Shown piece after piece: positions 28,022 to 38,797 of a stretch of DNA of 64,000 bases (the first letter of the stretch is position 1; the number at the start of each line of letters is the position of its first letter). The notes beneath the pieces were generated by a model. It was given only the letters and a program-made list of their open reading frames with translations, had not been told where the DNA came from and did no database searches. A program made the translations under genes and the position numbers. Source of the stretch: UBA9619 sp964630665 (GTDB taxonomy: Bacteria; Pseudomonadota; Gammaproteobacteria; Arenicellales; UBA868); assembly GCA_964630665.1 (NCBI GenBank), contig CAZVVN010000005.1, positions 14,770 to 78,769 of the forward strand. The letters are read 5' to 3'.

Positions 28022-28954
28022 ATGACTACCTCGCGAACCAATTCGGCAGACACACAGGGGTTTGCTGGAGTTTTCCCCGCGAATCCAACGCCCATCTCCG
28101 AATCTGGTGAGATTCATGAAGAGGCGCTGCGGGCCATTCTCGAAGACAACATGGTTCACGGGGCAGATGGATTCTGGCTGGCCGGCACATCCGGCGAGGG
28201 GCCTTTGTTATCCGAAGCGCAGCGCGACCGGGTCGCAGCGGTCGCCGGGGAAGTCACCAGAGGCCGCGCCCTTGCAATCATGCATGTTGGCGCTATTAAC
28301 ACGAGCACGGCGGCCAAGGGCGCCCGTAGCGCTGCTCGTGCCGGCTGTGCGGGCATCGCCTGCCTGCCACCTTTCCTGATCAAGGTGAGCCAAAGATCAA
28401 TCATTGATCATTACAAGGCGGTTGCAGACGCCGCCGATGGCTTGCCACTTTTCGCCTACAATCTGCCGCAACTCACCCAGGTCGAATTTGACCGGGCCCT
28501 GATGGAGGCAGTACGAGAGGAAGTTCCTTCGCTAATTGGTCTCAAGCACTCGGCCTATGATCTCGCAATGATCAAGACCTGGGCAGACATGGAGCTTGCG
28601 TGTTTCTCGGGGTTCGGAGGACTTGCTCTGCCTGCTCTGGCCATGGGCGCGGTCGGTTCTATCGACGCACCATTATCAATCGCGCCATGGTTGTATTCGG
28701 AACTTTATGCCGCCTGGAAGGCCGGTGACATCGACACCGCCCGATCTCGGCAGGCGTCAATTCAGGCGGTAGTGAACCTCACCGATCAGTTCGATGCTGT
28801 CTCACATGTGGGCAAAACGATTCTCGGTGCTCGCATTGGCATCGACTGTGGCGCATCCATCCTCCCGAATAACCGACTCACGAGCGAGCAGCAGAATACA
28901 ATTCTGGACAATGCTGAGATCCTAGGTTTGCTCGACCCACCCGATATCGAATGA
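28022..28954 (+). CDS. DapA/NAL-family aldolase or lyase
   Basis: TIM-barrel Schiff-base enzyme of the dihydrodipicolinate synthase / N-acetylneuraminate lyase family, 310 residues. The Schiff-base Lys175 is in LIGLKHSAYD, the catalytic Tyr146 in FAYNLPQ, and the carboxylate loop GTSGEG at about 55-60 (GTTGE in DapA). The variation in the loop, and the lack of lysine genes nearby, suggest a catabolic pyruvate-aldolase or dehydratase role rather than DapA itself. The substrate is unknown. Confidence 0.82.
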   Translation: MTTSRTNSADTQGFAGVFPANPTPISESGEIHEEALRAILEDNMVHGADGFWLAGTSGEGPLLSEAQRDRVAAVAGEVTRGRALAIMHVGAINTSTAAKGARSAARAGCAGIACLPPFLIKVSQRSIIDHYKAVADAADGLPLFAYNLPQLTQVEFDRALMEAVREEVPSLIGLKHSAYDLAMIKTWADMELACFSGFGGLALPALAMGAVGSIDAPLSIAPWLYSELYAAWKAGDIDTARSRQASIQAVVNLTDQFDAVSHVGKTILGARIGIDCGASILPNNRLTSEQQNTILDNAEILGLLDPPDIE

Positions 28955-29021
28955 CGCTTGTGAGTGCCGACTCCCTTACCGTAGATCGGCAACCCGCTGC
29001 TGGCAACCCCCATCGAACCCC

Positions 29022-29027
29022 TATACT
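29022..29027 (+). promoter_or_regulatory. Candidate -10 element before yciB
   Basis: TATACT at 29022-29027, with a weak CTGGCA 16 nt upstream at 29000-29005, lies about 34 nt before the yciB start, in the 106 nt gap after the DapA-like gene. Confidence 0.35.
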
Positions 29028-29060
29028 CCGGACCTTCTCGCCACCACAAAGCACTAGACG

Positions 29061-29630
29061 ATGAAACTTCTGTTCGATGTTTTCCCACTGGTTCTTTTTT
29101 TCGGGGCCTACAAACTGTACGACATCTACATCGCAACCGCCGTTGCTATCGTGGCCTGTGTCATTCAAGTTGCACTCTTCTGGTCACGGAACAAACGCTT
29201 TGAGACCATGCACCTGGTCACCCTTGGAGTGATCACGGTGTTCGGTGGCCTGACCCTGTTTTTTCGCGACGACACCTTCATCAAGTGGAAGCCGACTATT
29301 GTCAATTGGATTTTTGCCATCATTATCGTCGCCAGTCAGTTCGTTGGTCGGCGGACCGCACTCGAGGTCCTGCTGGGTTCGGCGCTCGATTTACCCAAGC
29401 AGATCTGGCGGCACGTCAACCTCAGCTGGGGCGCCTTCTTCTTGTTCGTCGGATGCCTCAACGTCTACGTGGCATTCTATTTCCGGCCCGAACTCAGCGA
29501 ACAAGCCCGTACTGACTTCTGGGTCAATTTCAAGGTGTTTGGTCTGATGGGCCTGACCCTTGCTTTTGCGGTAATTCAGATGCTGTTCATCGCACGTTAT
29601 CTGGCCCCTGACGACAGGGAGTCGTCCTGA
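29061..29630 (+). CDS. yciB: Inner-membrane septation protein A homologue YciB
   Basis: 189-residue polytopic membrane protein. E. coli YciB affects cell-envelope integrity and interacts with division proteins. The start MKLLFDVFPLVLFFGAYK is the family signature; later signatures are VNWIFAIIIVASQFV and HVNLSWGAFFLFVGCLNVYVA. About five membrane segments are visible. A BolA-type gene follows after 64 nt, an arrangement seen in other gammaproteobacteria. Confidence 0.92.
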   Translation: MKLLFDVFPLVLFFGAYKLYDIYIATAVAIVACVIQVALFWSRNKRFETMHLVTLGVITVFGGLTLFFRDDTFIKWKPTIVNWIFAIIIVASQFVGRRTALEVLLGSALDLPKQIWRHVNLSWGAFFLFVGCLNVYVAFYFRPELSEQARTDFWVNFKVFGLMGLTLAFAVIQMLFIARYLAPDDRESS

Positions 29631-29694
29631 ATCCCGTGCAAGCCGCCACTGGAGTCCCAATCGGAACATTTCACGGTCTGGTTTTTCTAGAATT

Positions 29695-29973
29695 GTGAAT
29701 CGTGGCATAGACAGGGTCGAGATGATCCGCCAGCGGCTGTCAGCGCACCTGGATCCGGAATCCATTGAAATCGAGGATCAAAGCCACCTCCACGCCGGTC
29801 ACGCGGGGGCAGCCTCGGGTGGTGGCCATTTCGAGGTGGTCGTGGTTACTCAGGATTTTTCCGGGCTGAATATGCTGGCCCGCCATCGGCTGGTTTACGA
29901 CGCCCTGGGAGAGGCTATGCACAACGAGATCCATGCACTCAGCATCAAGGCTTATACACCGGACGAACTCTGA
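29695..29973 (+). CDS. BolA family protein
   Basis: Small regulator/Fe-S assembly partner that works with monothiol glutaredoxins. The class motif is SHLHAGHAGAASGGGHFEV, and the helix-turn segment FSGLNMLARHRLVYDAL is intact. The start is either GTG at 29695 (92 residues) or ATG at 29722; the longer form matches related BolA proteins with MxRVxxI starts. The conserved His ligand is in the RHRLVYDAL helix. Confidence 0.9.
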   Translation: MNRGIDRVEMIRQRLSAHLDPESIEIEDQSHLHAGHAGAASGGGHFEVVVVTQDFSGLNMLARHRLVYDALGEAMHNEIHALSIKAYTPDEL

Positions 29974-30016
29974 TCTGGGAATCGACCTGGAATAGCCGAA
30001 GGAATGTCGAAAAGCT

Positions 30017-30022
30017 TATAAT
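30017..30022 (+). promoter_or_regulatory. Candidate -10 element of the gcv-lipA operon
   Basis: A consensus TATAAT at 30017-30022 sits 70 nt before the gcvT start in the 118 nt gap after the BolA gene. The -35 region is weak. No glycine riboswitch core was recognised in this leader. Confidence 0.4.
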
Positions 30023-30091
30023 GAATCCATGGTGCGTATTGCCACTGGTCTCTGGTGAAAACCCTCGCTCCTGACCCCGCATTAGTGTCTG

Positions 30092-31198
30092 GTGGCTGAC
30101 CGAACGCCGCTCTACGACCTACACCTCGAACTCGGCGCCAAGATGGTCGAGTTCGAGGGATACGAGATGCCCCTCCGTTATCCCGATGGAATCATCGGCG
30201 AACATAAGCAGGTCCGCAACGCCACAGGGCTTTTCGATGTCTCGCACATGGGGCAGATTTGCGTCGACGGGCCCAATGCGGCGAGTTCGCTCGAATCACT
30301 GATCCCGACCGACCTTGTCGGCCTACCCCCTGGTCGTCAACGTTATGCCTACCTGACCAATGATCAGGGTGGCATTCTGGACGACTTAATGGTCTCGAAC
30401 CTCGGCGATCATTTTCGGCTGGTCGTCAACGCAGCCAACAAACACACCGATATTGCCCATATCCAGGCAAAACTTAGTGATCAATGCCAGGTTGAACTAC
30501 TCCCAGACCAGGCGCTCCTGGCCCTCCAGGGCCCGGCAACCCAAAAGGTCATCGCCCGCCTGAGTCCGGCGCTCAAGCAGCAGAGATTCATGGATGTTGC
30601 CCAGGTTAAGATCGGCAACATTGAGTGTCAGGCCTATCGCAGTGGCTACACTGGTGAAGACGGCTTCGAACTGTCACTGGCCAGTGGAGATGCTGAGACA
30701 CTGGCTCGAATACTGCTAGGGCAAGTCGAGACCACCCCGGCCGGCCTCGGCGCCCGAGACTCACTACGCCTCGAGGCAGGTCTTTGCCTGCACGGCAGTG
30801 ACATTGACACCGATACCACGCCGGTTGAGGCCGGCATCGCTTGGGCGATCCCGGCCTGCCGGAGACCTGGTGGCGAGCGGGCCGGCGGCTTCCCGGGAGC
30901 CGAACGTATACTGGCCGAACTCGAAACCGGGCCCAAACAAGTTCGCGTTGGCATACAACCTGAGGGTCGAGCACCGGTCCGCGCGCACGCTCTGTTGCAG
31001 GCCCCGGACGGCACTTCAGTGGGTGAGGTCACCAGCGGTGGTTACGGCCCTTCGGTGGCCAGACCCATCGCCATGGGTTACGTTCAGACCGGTTACTCGA
31101 CTGCCGGTACGCAACTTCAGGCTATTGTCAGAAATAAGCCGGTTCCTGTAACGGTCTGTGCCTTGCCTTTCACGAAACATCGATATCTAAAATCATAA
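30092..31198 (+). CDS. gcvT: Glycine cleavage system T protein (aminomethyltransferase)
   Basis: Transfers the methylene group from the aminomethyl-lipoyl H protein to tetrahydrofolate. The 368-residue protein shows TPLYDLHLELGAKMVEFEGYEMPL at the start, then LFDVSHMGQI, YRSGYTGEDGFEL and RDSLRLEAGLCLHGSDI. The start is GTG at 30092. It is the first gene of a gcvT-gcvH-gcvP-lipA operon. Confidence 0.96.
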   Translation: MADRTPLYDLHLELGAKMVEFEGYEMPLRYPDGIIGEHKQVRNATGLFDVSHMGQICVDGPNAASSLESLIPTDLVGLPPGRQRYAYLTNDQGGILDDLMVSNLGDHFRLVVNAANKHTDIAHIQAKLSDQCQVELLPDQALLALQGPATQKVIARLSPALKQQRFMDVAQVKIGNIECQAYRSGYTGEDGFELSLASGDAETLARILLGQVETTPAGLGARDSLRLEAGLCLHGSDIDTDTTPVEAGIAWAIPACRRPGGERAGGFPGAERILAELETGPKQVRVGIQPEGRAPVRAHALLQAPDGTSVGEVTSGGYGPSVARPIAMGYVQTGYSTAGTQLQAIVRNKPVPVTVCALPFTKHRYLKS

Positions 31199-31242
31199 AC
31201 TCGAGACCAACAATTGACACAATACAAGGGGAGTCAAACACT

Positions 31243-31620
31243 ATGAGCGAACTGCGTTACACAGATGATCACGAATGGGCCCTGGCTGAGGGCGATACGA
31301 TAACGGTGGGAATCACCGACTATGCTCAGGAACAACTGGGCGAATTGGTCTACGTCGAACTGCCGGCCGTCGGTACGGTCGTCCAGCAAGGCGATGACGC
31401 GGCCGTAATTGAGTCGGTAAAAGCTGCCGGCGACGTCAAGTCTCCGGTCAGCGGAACGATAACCCACGTCAACGAGCACCTCAACGATGCGCCCGACAAA
31501 GTCAATGACGATCCAATGGGTACGGGTTGGTTTTACAAAGTCAGTATTTCCGATCCGCTGGAACTCGACAACCTCCTGTCGGAGGATGACTACAACAATC
31601 TGATTGCCAGCCTTGACTGA
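31243..31620 (+). CDS. gcvH: Glycine cleavage system H protein
   Basis: Lipoyl carrier of the glycine cleavage system. The lipoylated lysine lies in [18 protein letters not shown], near residue 64. Length 125 is normal. A clear ribosome binding site (AAGGGGAG) precedes the ATG at 31243. The lipoyl synthase needed to modify it is made from the same operon. Confidence 0.97.
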   Translation: MSELRYTDDHEWALAEGDTITVGITDYAQEQLGELVYVELPAVGTVVQQGDDAAVIESVKAAGDVKSPVSGTITHVNEHLNDAPDKVNDDPMGTGWFYKVSISDPLELDNLLSEDDYNNLIASLD

Positions 31621-31652
31621 GTAGCGACGCTTATTCACCGCGGGGGAACACC

Positions 31653-34562
31653 ATGACGACGATCCGTCAAAGCCTGTCCGACCTTGAAATGCATGGCGAC
31701 TTCATCCGCCGCCACATCGGCCCGAGCCGCCCTGACATTGAGGCTATGCTCGATTTAGTGGATTACAAAACGCTCGACGCCCTTATTACCGACGCCGTAC
31801 CCGAGGCGATTGTCAGCGAGCGACCGCTGGATCTGCCGGAACCCCGTAGCGAAAGGGCCACCAGCACCTATCTCAGACACATGCGCCATCGGAACAACGT
31901 CTTCGTCTCCATGATCGGCTGCGGCTACCACGGTACTATCATGCCACCGGTCATCAAACGAAACGCCATGGAGAATCCGGACTGGTACACGGCCTATACA
32001 CCTTACCAGCCAGAAGTGAGTCAAGGACGCCTTGAAGTTCTACTGGGATTCCAGCAAATGATCATGGATCTCACTGGCATGGAGATCGCCAATGCGTCGC
32101 TCCTCGACGAAGCAACCGCAGCGGCAGAAGCCATGACCATGTCACGTCGTATCGCAAAGAACAAATCGAACGTGTTTTTTGTCGACCACGAATGCCATCC
32201 GCAAACGCTCGCTGTCGTCAGGACCCGGGCCGCATTTCTTGGCTACGAAGTGGTCGTTGGGGATCCATACAAGGATCTTGATCGCCAGGAATTCTTCGGC
32301 GTGCTCATTCAATACCCAGCATCGACTGGCGCCCTGCGGGATCCTGCCGAAGCCATTGCTAAAGTGCACAGCAAGGATGCGCTGGCCACCGTAGCCGCGG
32401 ATATTCTCGCTTTGACGATCGTCAAGCCACCGGGGGAAATGGAAGCCGATATAGTGATCGGCAGCGCCCAGAGGTTCGGTGTACCCATGGGCTACGGCGG
32501 CCCGCATGCAGCGTATTTTGCCACCCGAGACGCCTATAAAAGATCTACGCCAGGCCGAATCATCGGGGTTTCGATCGACGCCCAGGGCCGACCAGCCCTG
32601 CGTATGGCTCTGCAGACCCGTGAGCAGCACATCCGCCGTGAAAAAGCGACCAGCAATATCTGTACCGCCCAAGTGCTGCTCGCCAATATCTCAACCCTCT
32701 ATGCGATGTACCACGGCCCAGACGGCTTACGGACCATCGCCAACCGGGTACACCGTCTGACCCAGGTCATGGCCCTGGGCTTGGACCAGCTCGGCTACCC
32801 TGTCTCCGATAACGCCTATTTTGACACTGTCCGGATCAAGGTGCCGGGTCTTGCTGGACGCATTGCAGCCAGAGCCAGGGAATCCCGTATTAATCTTCGT
32901 CAGATCGACGCTGATCATCTGGGGATCACTTTTGATGAGACCACCAAGCGTTCAAACCTGTTGACTCTCTGGCGAGTATTTGATACTGCCGCGGACCGCA
33001 AACTTGATATTGAGACCCTTGATTGTCAGGTGGAAGAGAACATCCCGACCCCTCTTCGACGGCAAAGCGGATTTCTCGCACACGAGATCTTTCACCGCTA
33101 CCGTTCTGAGACCGAGATGATGCGCTACATGCGAAGGGCAGCCAGCAAAGACATCAGCCTTGGGCGATCAATGATCCCTCTCGGTTCATGCACCATGAAG
33201 CTGAATTCGACTTCTGAACTCCTGCCGCTGTCCTACCGGGACTTCAGCAACCTCCATCCGTTCGCACCGCTTGATCAGACCCAGGGATACCAACAGCTTT
33301 TTGAGGAACTTGAGGACATGCTTTGCGAGATCACGGGCTTCCATGCGATCTCACTACAGCCCAACGCTGGCTCCCAGGGAGAATACGCGGGTCTGCTATG
33401 TATCCGGGCCTACCACCAGAACCGGGGTGAAGCGCACCGTAACATCTGCCTCATTCCATCTTCGGCCCATGGGACGAACCCTGCCAGTGCGATCCTGGCG
33501 GGAATGGAAGTGGTCGTGGTCGCTTGTGACAACGAAGGAAACATAGATCTCAACGATCTCTCCGACAAAGCAGCAGTTCACCGTGACGATCTGGCCGCAC
33601 TGATGATCACCTACCCGTCTACACACGGCGTATTCGAAGAGTCCATTCGCGAAATATGCCAAGTGATCCATCGACACGGCGGACAGGTCTATATGGATGG
33701 CGCAAATCTCAATGCTTTGGTCGGGATCTGCCGCCCAGGAGAGATCGGGGCTGACGTCGCTCATATCAACCTGCACAAGACTTTCGCCATTCCGCATGGT
33801 GGGGGCGGACCGGGCATGGGTCCCATCGGCGTCCTATCCCATCTTTCGCCCTACCTGCCCGATCACCCGCTGGTAGAAGGCGTTAACCCGGCTGCCGCGG
33901 GCAAGACCACCATAGGCACCATTGCAGCCGCACCCTGGGGCTCAGCAGCCATCCTGCCGATCTCTTGGGCCTACATCTCGATGCTAGGTGCCAGCGGCCT
34001 TCGACGAGCGACAGAGATCGCGATTCTCAATGCCAACTACATCGCCCGGCGACTTGATGAGCACTATCCGGTAGTCTATACGGGGCCCGGAGGACTGGTT
34101 GCACATGAGTGCATCGTCGACCTGTCGAAAATCAAAGCAAATTGCGGCATTACCGTGGAAGACGTCGCCAAGCGCTTGGTCGACTACGGCTTCCACGCGC
34201 CTACTATGTCCTGGCCGGTTGCCGATTCCTTTATGATCGAACCGACCGAAAGTGAATCGAAAACCGAATTGGACCGCTTTTGTGATGCACTGATCCTGAT
34301 CCGTGAGGAGATCAAAGAAATCGAAAACGGTACGGCCGACCCCGACAACAACCTGTTGCGTAACGCTCCCCACGCACAACACCTGCTGACATCCGGGGAC
34401 TGGGATCGACCGTACACCCGTGAGCAGGCGTATTTTCCGACCACCGACACCCAGCTTGACAAGTACTGGCCTCCGGTCGGCCGAGTCAACAACGTTCACG
34501 GTGACAAGAATCTCGTCTGTAGTTGCCCGCCGATCGGGACCTATGAGCGTGAAGCTGCATGA
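31653..34562 (+). CDS. gcvP: Glycine dehydrogenase (decarboxylating), P protein
   Basis: PLP enzyme that decarboxylates glycine and passes the aminomethyl group to the H protein. At 969 residues it is the one-chain type, with both half-domains fused. The N-terminal half has [17 protein letters not shown] and the [14 protein letters not shown] segment. The C-terminal half has [12 protein letters not shown], and the PLP lysine lies in [21 protein letters not shown]. The ATG at 31653 follows gcvH by 32 nt with GGGGGAA before it. Its stop overlaps the lipA start. Confidence 0.97.
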   Translation: MTTIRQSLSDLEMHGDFIRRHIGPSRPDIEAMLDLVDYKTLDALITDAVPEAIVSERPLDLPEPRSERATSTYLRHMRHRNNVFVSMIGCGYHGTIMPPVIKRNAMENPDWYTAYTPYQPEVSQGRLEVLLGFQQMIMDLTGMEIANASLLDEATAAAEAMTMSRRIAKNKSNVFFVDHECHPQTLAVVRTRAAFLGYEVVVGDPYKDLDRQEFFGVLIQYPASTGALRDPAEAIAKVHSKDALATVAADILALTIVKPPGEMEADIVIGSAQRFGVPMGYGGPHAAYFATRDAYKRSTPGRIIGVSIDAQGRPALRMALQTREQHIRREKATSNICTAQVLLANISTLYAMYHGPDGLRTIANRVHRLTQVMALGLDQLGYPVSDNAYFDTVRIKVPGLAGRIAARARESRINLRQIDADHLGITFDETTKRSNLLTLWRVFDTAADRKLDIETLDCQVEENIPTPLRRQSGFLAHEIFHRYRSETEMMRYMRRAASKDISLGRSMIPLGSCTMKLNSTSELLPLSYRDFSNLHPFAPLDQTQGYQQLFEELEDMLCEITGFHAISLQPNAGSQGEYAGLLCIRAYHQNRGEAHRNICLIPSSAHGTNPASAILAGMEVVVVACDNEGNIDLNDLSDKAAVHRDDLAALMITYPSTHGVFEESIREICQVIHRHGGQVYMDGANLNALVGICRPGEIGADVAHINLHKTFAIPHGGGGPGMGPIGVLSHLSPYLPDHPLVEGVNPAAAGKTTIGTIAAAPWGSAAILPISWAYISMLGASGLRRATEIAILNANYIARRLDEHYPVVYTGPGGLVAHECIVDLSKIKANCGITVEDVAKRLVDYGFHAPTMSWPVADSFMIEPTESESKTELDRFCDALILIREEIKEIENGTADPDNNLLRNAPHAQHLLTSGDWDRPYTREQAYFPTTDTQLDKYWPPVGRVNNVHGDKNLVCSCPPIGTYEREAA

Positions 34563-35506
34563 CCACCAGTAGCAAACAACGGGGCTCCGAAAAAGTTGCC
34601 CGGCTACCGGTCAAGTTTCCGGCCACGGACCCTGCCAACCGCCTGCGTAAGCCGACCTGGATCCGGGCACGCTTCCCAGGGACCCCGGAGGTCATGCGCC
34701 TCAAGAGGGTTCTTCGGCAAGCCGGGTTACACACGGTCTGCGAAGAAGCCAGCTGCCCGAATCTGGGAGAATGCTTTGACCAGGGCACGGCCACGTTTAT
34801 GATCATGGGTGACCTGTGCACGAGGCGCTGTCCGTTCTGCGACGTCGCGCACGGTCGCCCGGAATCACTTGATGCCGACGAACCGGGGAAGCTAGCGGCC
34901 ACCGTTGCGAAGATGGGACTCGCCTATGTCGTTGTGACGTCGGTCGACCGGGATGACTTGCGTGATGGAGGCGCCGGCCACTTCAAAGCCTGTATTGAGT
35001 CGCTCCGGAAAACCAGCCCAAAGGTGCAGGTTGAGATCCTCACCCCGGACTTTCGAGGTCGTCTTGACCAAGCGGTTGAGATACTGAGCGAATCACCGCC
35101 AAACGTTTTCAACCATAACCTCGAGACAATTCCCAGGCTTTACAGGCGTGTGCGACCAGGTGCCGACTACTCCCACTCTCTGAAACTACTGCAGCGGTTT
35201 TCCGAGCAATGTCCGACAGTGCCTACAAAATCGGGCCTAATGCTGGGCCTGGGCGAGAAACTGGTGGAGGTCGAGTCGGTGATGTCAGATCTGAGAATGC
35301 ATAATGTGCGTCTGCTGACACTCGGACAGTATCTTCAGCCCAGCCGCCATCATCTGCCAGTCGAGCGCTACGTCACCCCGACCGAATTTGAGCAACTCGC
35401 TACGACTGCTGAGTCGATGGGGTTTGATCATGTAGCATCGTCCCCGATGGTTCGCTCCTCGTACCACGCCGACCAACAGGCGTCGCAAGTTTCAGTATCG
35501 CCCTAG
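34559..35506 (+). CDS. lipA: Lipoyl synthase
   Basis: Radical-SAM enzyme that inserts two sulfurs into octanoyl chains to make lipoate. The auxiliary cluster cysteines are in [13 protein letters not shown] and the SAM-cluster motif is CTRRCPFC. The [11 protein letters not shown] and LMLGLGEK motifs are intact. The ATG overlaps the gcvP stop by 4 nt (ATGA), so translation is coupled. This is not its usual place beside lipB; here it is tied to the lipoyl-dependent glycine cleavage system. Confidence 0.96.
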   Translation: MTTSSKQRGSEKVARLPVKFPATDPANRLRKPTWIRARFPGTPEVMRLKRVLRQAGLHTVCEEASCPNLGECFDQGTATFMIMGDLCTRRCPFCDVAHGRPESLDADEPGKLAATVAKMGLAYVVVTSVDRDDLRDGGAGHFKACIESLRKTSPKVQVEILTPDFRGRLDQAVEILSESPPNVFNHNLETIPRLYRRVRPGADYSHSLKLLQRFSEQCPTVPTKSGLMLGLGEKLVEVESVMSDLRMHNVRLLTLGQYLQPSRHHLPVERYVTPTEFEQLATTAESMGFDHVASSPMVRSSYHADQQASQVSVSP

Positions 35507-35542
35507 GCGCAGCATCGACTTCCGCACCGACTGCTCAGCACC

Positions 35543-36748
35543 TCAGCTAAGTACCTGAGCAAGATCATCACAAAGGTCCTCCGGATCCTCCAGACCAACG
35601 GAGATTCGAAAAACACCGTCCCCAGCGAAGGCCCGATACGCCTCAAGCTGTTCGCCATGTAGTTTGTAGCTCGAGTCCATCAGATCGTCCGTGCCGAGCC
35701 AATAGATCAGGCTGCGATGATGACCCAGTGAGACCGCATAGTGGAAGACCTTCAACTCCTGCATCATCTTGATTGCCAGTTCGGGGCCATCGGCGACCTG
35801 TACGGATACCATTCCTGAATAGTTCTCCATCTGTTGGCTCGCCAGTGCATGGTGGGGATGGGTGTCCAGGCCGGGATAAAGCACCCTGATTACTCTTGGG
35901 TGTGACTCCAAAAACCTTGCAAGTACAAAAGCGTTTGCCTCATGAGCCTGCATCCGTACAGGCAACGTGGCCAACCCCCTGTTTATCAACCAGGCATTAA
36001 ATGGACTGATCACACCACCCATGTAGATCTGGCCATCGGACTCGATACTTCGCAGGCTCTCCCGTCGACCAATAACCGCACCGCCCATGGCGTCGCCGTG
36101 GCCACAACAGTATTTGGTTAGCGAATGAACCACATAGTCCGCACCAAGCGTCACCGGCCGCGTGGCGATGGGCGTGGCGAAGGTCGAATCCACTGCCAGT
36201 TCGGCGCCACGCGCATGGGCGATGTCCGCAACCCCCGATATATCGGTCATTCTTAGAGTCGGGTTAGCAGGGGTTTCTCCCCACACCAGGCGGGTACCGG
36301 GAACGATAGCCTGTTCAGCCGCATCCAGATCTGACAGGTTGGCGCAGACCACTTCAACTCCTAAGCGGGTGAGGGTCATCCGGGCGAATTCTGCAGTACC
36401 GGGATACAAGGCATCACTGATCACCAGCCGATCTCCCGGCCCCAGTGTAGATAACAGAAGCGCGGACGTTGCCGCCATGCCGGAGGCAAAACAACGACAG
36501 GCTTCGGCTTCCTCAAGGGCCGCGAGCTTGTCCTGCAGCACGGTTACGGTAGGGTTGTCCCAACGGCTGTAGACATATGGCGAATCGTCAGGTTTATCCT
36601 GTGCCGAAAAACTGACCGGCCGATCGATCACGAAGGTGCTGGACATGTTAATGCTTGGGGCCGAGGCACTGCTTCCGGCCTCAGGGCCTTCACCCGCGTG
36701 GACAGCGCGGGATCGAATCCCTCGGATCAGTTCGTGGTCCCTGCTCAA
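35543..36748 (-). CDS. Cys/Met metabolism PLP enzyme (cystathionine gamma-synthase/lyase family)
   Basis: Fold-type I trans-sulfuration enzyme; the exact reaction is not clear. From TTG at 36748 it has 401 residues. The PLP Lys212 is in HSLTKYCCGHGD, and the partner-subunit motif YVYSRWDNPTV (about 58-68) and FASGMAATSALLLS (about 87-100) are present. A longer reading upstream lies inside the HNH gene and is discarded. The usual TKYLGGHSD is changed to TKYCCGHGD, so it may act on a different substrate from MetB. It is convergent with lipA. Confidence 0.85.
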   Translation of the reverse strand: MSRDHELIRGIRSRAVHAGEGPEAGSSASAPSINMSSTFVIDRPVSFSAQDKPDDSPYVYSRWDNPTVTVLQDKLAALEEAEACRCFASGMAATSALLLSTLGPGDRLVISDALYPGTAEFARMTLTRLGVEVVCANLSDLDAAEQAIVPGTRLVWGETPANPTLRMTDISGVADIAHARGAELAVDSTFATPIATRPVTLGADYVVHSLTKYCCGHGDAMGGAVIGRRESLRSIESDGQIYMGGVISPFNAWLINRGLATLPVRMQAHEANAFVLARFLESHPRVIRVLYPGLDTHPHHALASQQMENYSGMVSVQVADGPELAIKMMQELKVFHYAVSLGHHRSLIYWLGTDDLMDSSYKLHGEQLEAYRAFAGDGVFRISVGLEDPEDLCDDLAQVLS

Positions 36749-36752
36749 ACGA

Positions 36753-37367
36753 TCAGGAACCTGGCGGCTGATCGACTTGATCAATGCGCCTGTGGAGGGG
36801 ACTGTTTCGCGGGAAATGTGCCAGCAAGAATTCCATCTGGTCGGCCAGAATCCTACGCCCGGACAGATAAATATACTCGGCGTGGGTAGGCACAAAAGGC
36901 ACCGCCAGCAGCTGCAGCCCGGATTCCTCTGGCGTGTTACCCCCCTTTCGATGGTTGCAACGTCGACAGGCCGTCACCACGTTCTGCCAGATATCTTTAC
37001 CGCCCCGACTCAGTGGCTGCACATGGTCCCTGGACAGCTCGCTGGTTCGAAACTGTTCGCCACAATACAGGCACAGATGGGCATCGCGCTTGAACAGCGC
37101 GCGATTGTTCAACGGCGGAGTGTAGGACGGGTGTCTCTTCAGGTGGGCCCGGGAGTATCCAAGAGTACAGATAATCGAGTACACATCCAGGGTACTCCTG
37201 TGCCCAGTCTTGGCATTAATACCGCCCCTAACGGTGTACAGAGGAGAACCCATCGGATACAGAATCTGCTCCAGGCAGTGCAGCTTGACCGCGCCTTCAA
37301 AGCCGATCCATTCGATCGGCATCCCGGACACGTCAGTTCGCAGTATTCTGAGACTGGACTCAATCAT
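36753..37367 (-). CDS. HNH endonuclease family protein
   Basis: 204-residue protein of a widespread proteobacterial HNH family. The zinc and catalytic region is CLYCGEQF, then RDHVQPLSRGG, then ACRRCNHRKGG. N-terminal and C-terminal parts (AEYIYLSGRRILADQMEFL) match the stable chromosomal family rather than phage or colicin nucleases. It sits 4 nt before the trans-sulfuration gene. The physiological target is unknown. Confidence 0.88.
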   Translation of the reverse strand: MIESSLRILRTDVSGMPIEWIGFEGAVKLHCLEQILYPMGSPLYTVRGGINAKTGHRSTLDVYSIICTLGYSRAHLKRHPSYTPPLNNRALFKRDAHLCLYCGEQFRTSELSRDHVQPLSRGGKDIWQNVVTACRRCNHRKGGNTPEESGLQLLAVPFVPTHAEYIYLSGRRILADQMEFLLAHFPRNSPLHRRIDQVDQPPGS

Positions 37368-37428
37368 GTTTTTCCCTTTACCCGGAACCGATACTGTGAG
37401 TCAAATATTCTCCAGAATCAACCGAAGA

Positions 37429-38673
37429 TCAGGTTGGGCGTGGATTCGGCTGGCGTAGTGTCGAATTCGTCCTTCCGATCGGATTTTCGTCGATTGGCCA
37501 ATGTACCAGTGCCGCGAACAGTCCCAGAACCACACCAGCCCGCCACACCATATCGTAGGAACCGGTCAGATCGTGGATGTACCCACCCAGCCACACACCC
37601 AGGAAGCTCCCCAGTTGATGGCTCAGAAAGACAATCCCGAATAATGTTGCCATATAACGAATACCGAAAATCCGTGTGACGACACCTGTCGTGAGCGGCA
37701 CCGTGGACAACCACAGCAAGCCCATAACCGATGCGAAAATGTAGATGTTTATCTCGGTTTTTGGCATTACAAGAAGCCCCAGGATCACAACAGCCCGAGC
37801 TGCATATAGAAAGCACAAACCGTTGGAGTTGCTTCTCTTCTGACCATAAATTCCCGCACCGATCGCGCCGAGAATGTTGAAGAATCCAATCAGCGACAGA
37901 CACCAGGCTGCAACACTTGCCGAAAGACCAAGGTCCATCACGTAAGCTGGAAAGTGCACCGAGATGAATGTCACATGAAATCCGCAGACGAAAAACCCGA
38001 TCGTCAGGAGAATATAGCCTCGATGGTTGATGGCCTCAGCCAATGCTGCCATCAGCGTCTGACCCTCGGTATCTGGTTCAATAACGTTGGTGTGATTCGG
38101 CAACAACATCGCCAGTGGAATGATGATCAATGTAGAAAAGGCCAATATGATCAGCCCATCACTCCAGCCAAACCGTTCGATCATAGCCTGCATAAACGGT
38201 GAGAAGAAGATCTGACCCACGGAGCCGGCGGCCGTGCCCGCGCCCATTACCAGCGAACGCCTCATCGGACCGACTGTTCTCACCATTGCGGCGATGGTGA
38301 GCGGAAAGCCCGTAAACGCCACTCCCAAACCCGTCAGCACGCCACCGGTAAGGAACAGCATCGCACCGGTTGTCGACAGAGTCATGCCCCAGAGACCAAG
38401 CGCATAGACCACTGCACCGCCAGCAATGACCCAGACTGGTCCGTGACGATCTACCGCGGCACCGGCCACGGCCATACCCATCCCCCAAACGAGGTTCTGG
38501 ATCGCCATCGCCATGGCGAACGTCTCCCGGTTCCAGTTCAACGCCTCGGTCATGGGTTCCAGATACAGCCCCATGACTGAACGTGCGCCGAATCCACAGG
38601 CCGAAATCAGACACCCCGCAATCAGAACGATTACGGGGGTATGCCACGGGTGGTTCCTGAAAGATTTTCCCAT
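37429..38673 (-). CDS. Major facilitator superfamily transporter
   Basis: 414-residue carrier with about 12 hydrophobic segments. The first span is PVIVLIAGCLISACGFGARSV, and an A-type motif-like segment, GAAVDRHGPVWVI, lies between the second and third. The closest recognisable group is the monocarboxylate/oxalate-formate-like carriers, but the substrate is not known. The ATG at 38673 is preceded by GAGAGGTT. It follows the ABC gene by 124 nt on the same strand. Confidence 0.87.
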   Translation of the reverse strand: MGKSFRNHPWHTPVIVLIAGCLISACGFGARSVMGLYLEPMTEALNWNRETFAMAMAIQNLVWGMGMAVAGAAVDRHGPVWVIAGGAVVYALGLWGMTLSTTGAMLFLTGGVLTGLGVAFTGFPLTIAAMVRTVGPMRRSLVMGAGTAAGSVGQIFFSPFMQAMIERFGWSDGLIILAFSTLIIIPLAMLLPNHTNVIEPDTEGQTLMAALAEAINHRGYILLTIGFFVCGFHVTFISVHFPAYVMDLGLSASVAAWCLSLIGFFNILGAIGAGIYGQKRSNSNGLCFLYAARAVVILGLLVMPKTEINIYIFASVMGLLWLSTVPLTTGVVTRIFGIRYMATLFGIVFLSHQLGSFLGVWLGGYIHDLTGSYDMVWRAGVVLGLFAALVHWPIDENPIGRTNSTLRQPNPRPT

Positions 38674-38797
38674 AACCTCTCAGCAACTCGAAAAGCACGA
38701 ATGAACGACTGGCATTGGCAATACTACACTCGGAGTCGCCAACAGACAGACAACAAGTCCAAATTCGCAAGACTCCTTGCGCTTGAGCCGATCCAGT

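Noticed and set aside
29974..30091. Possible glycine riboswitch before gcvT
   Set aside because: The 118 nt leader lacks the conserved glycine-aptamer core and is too short for the usual tandem form.
36753..37367. HNH gene as part of a mobile or defence element
   Set aside because: It matches the stable chromosomal HNH family, and no phage, toxin or restriction partner is near.
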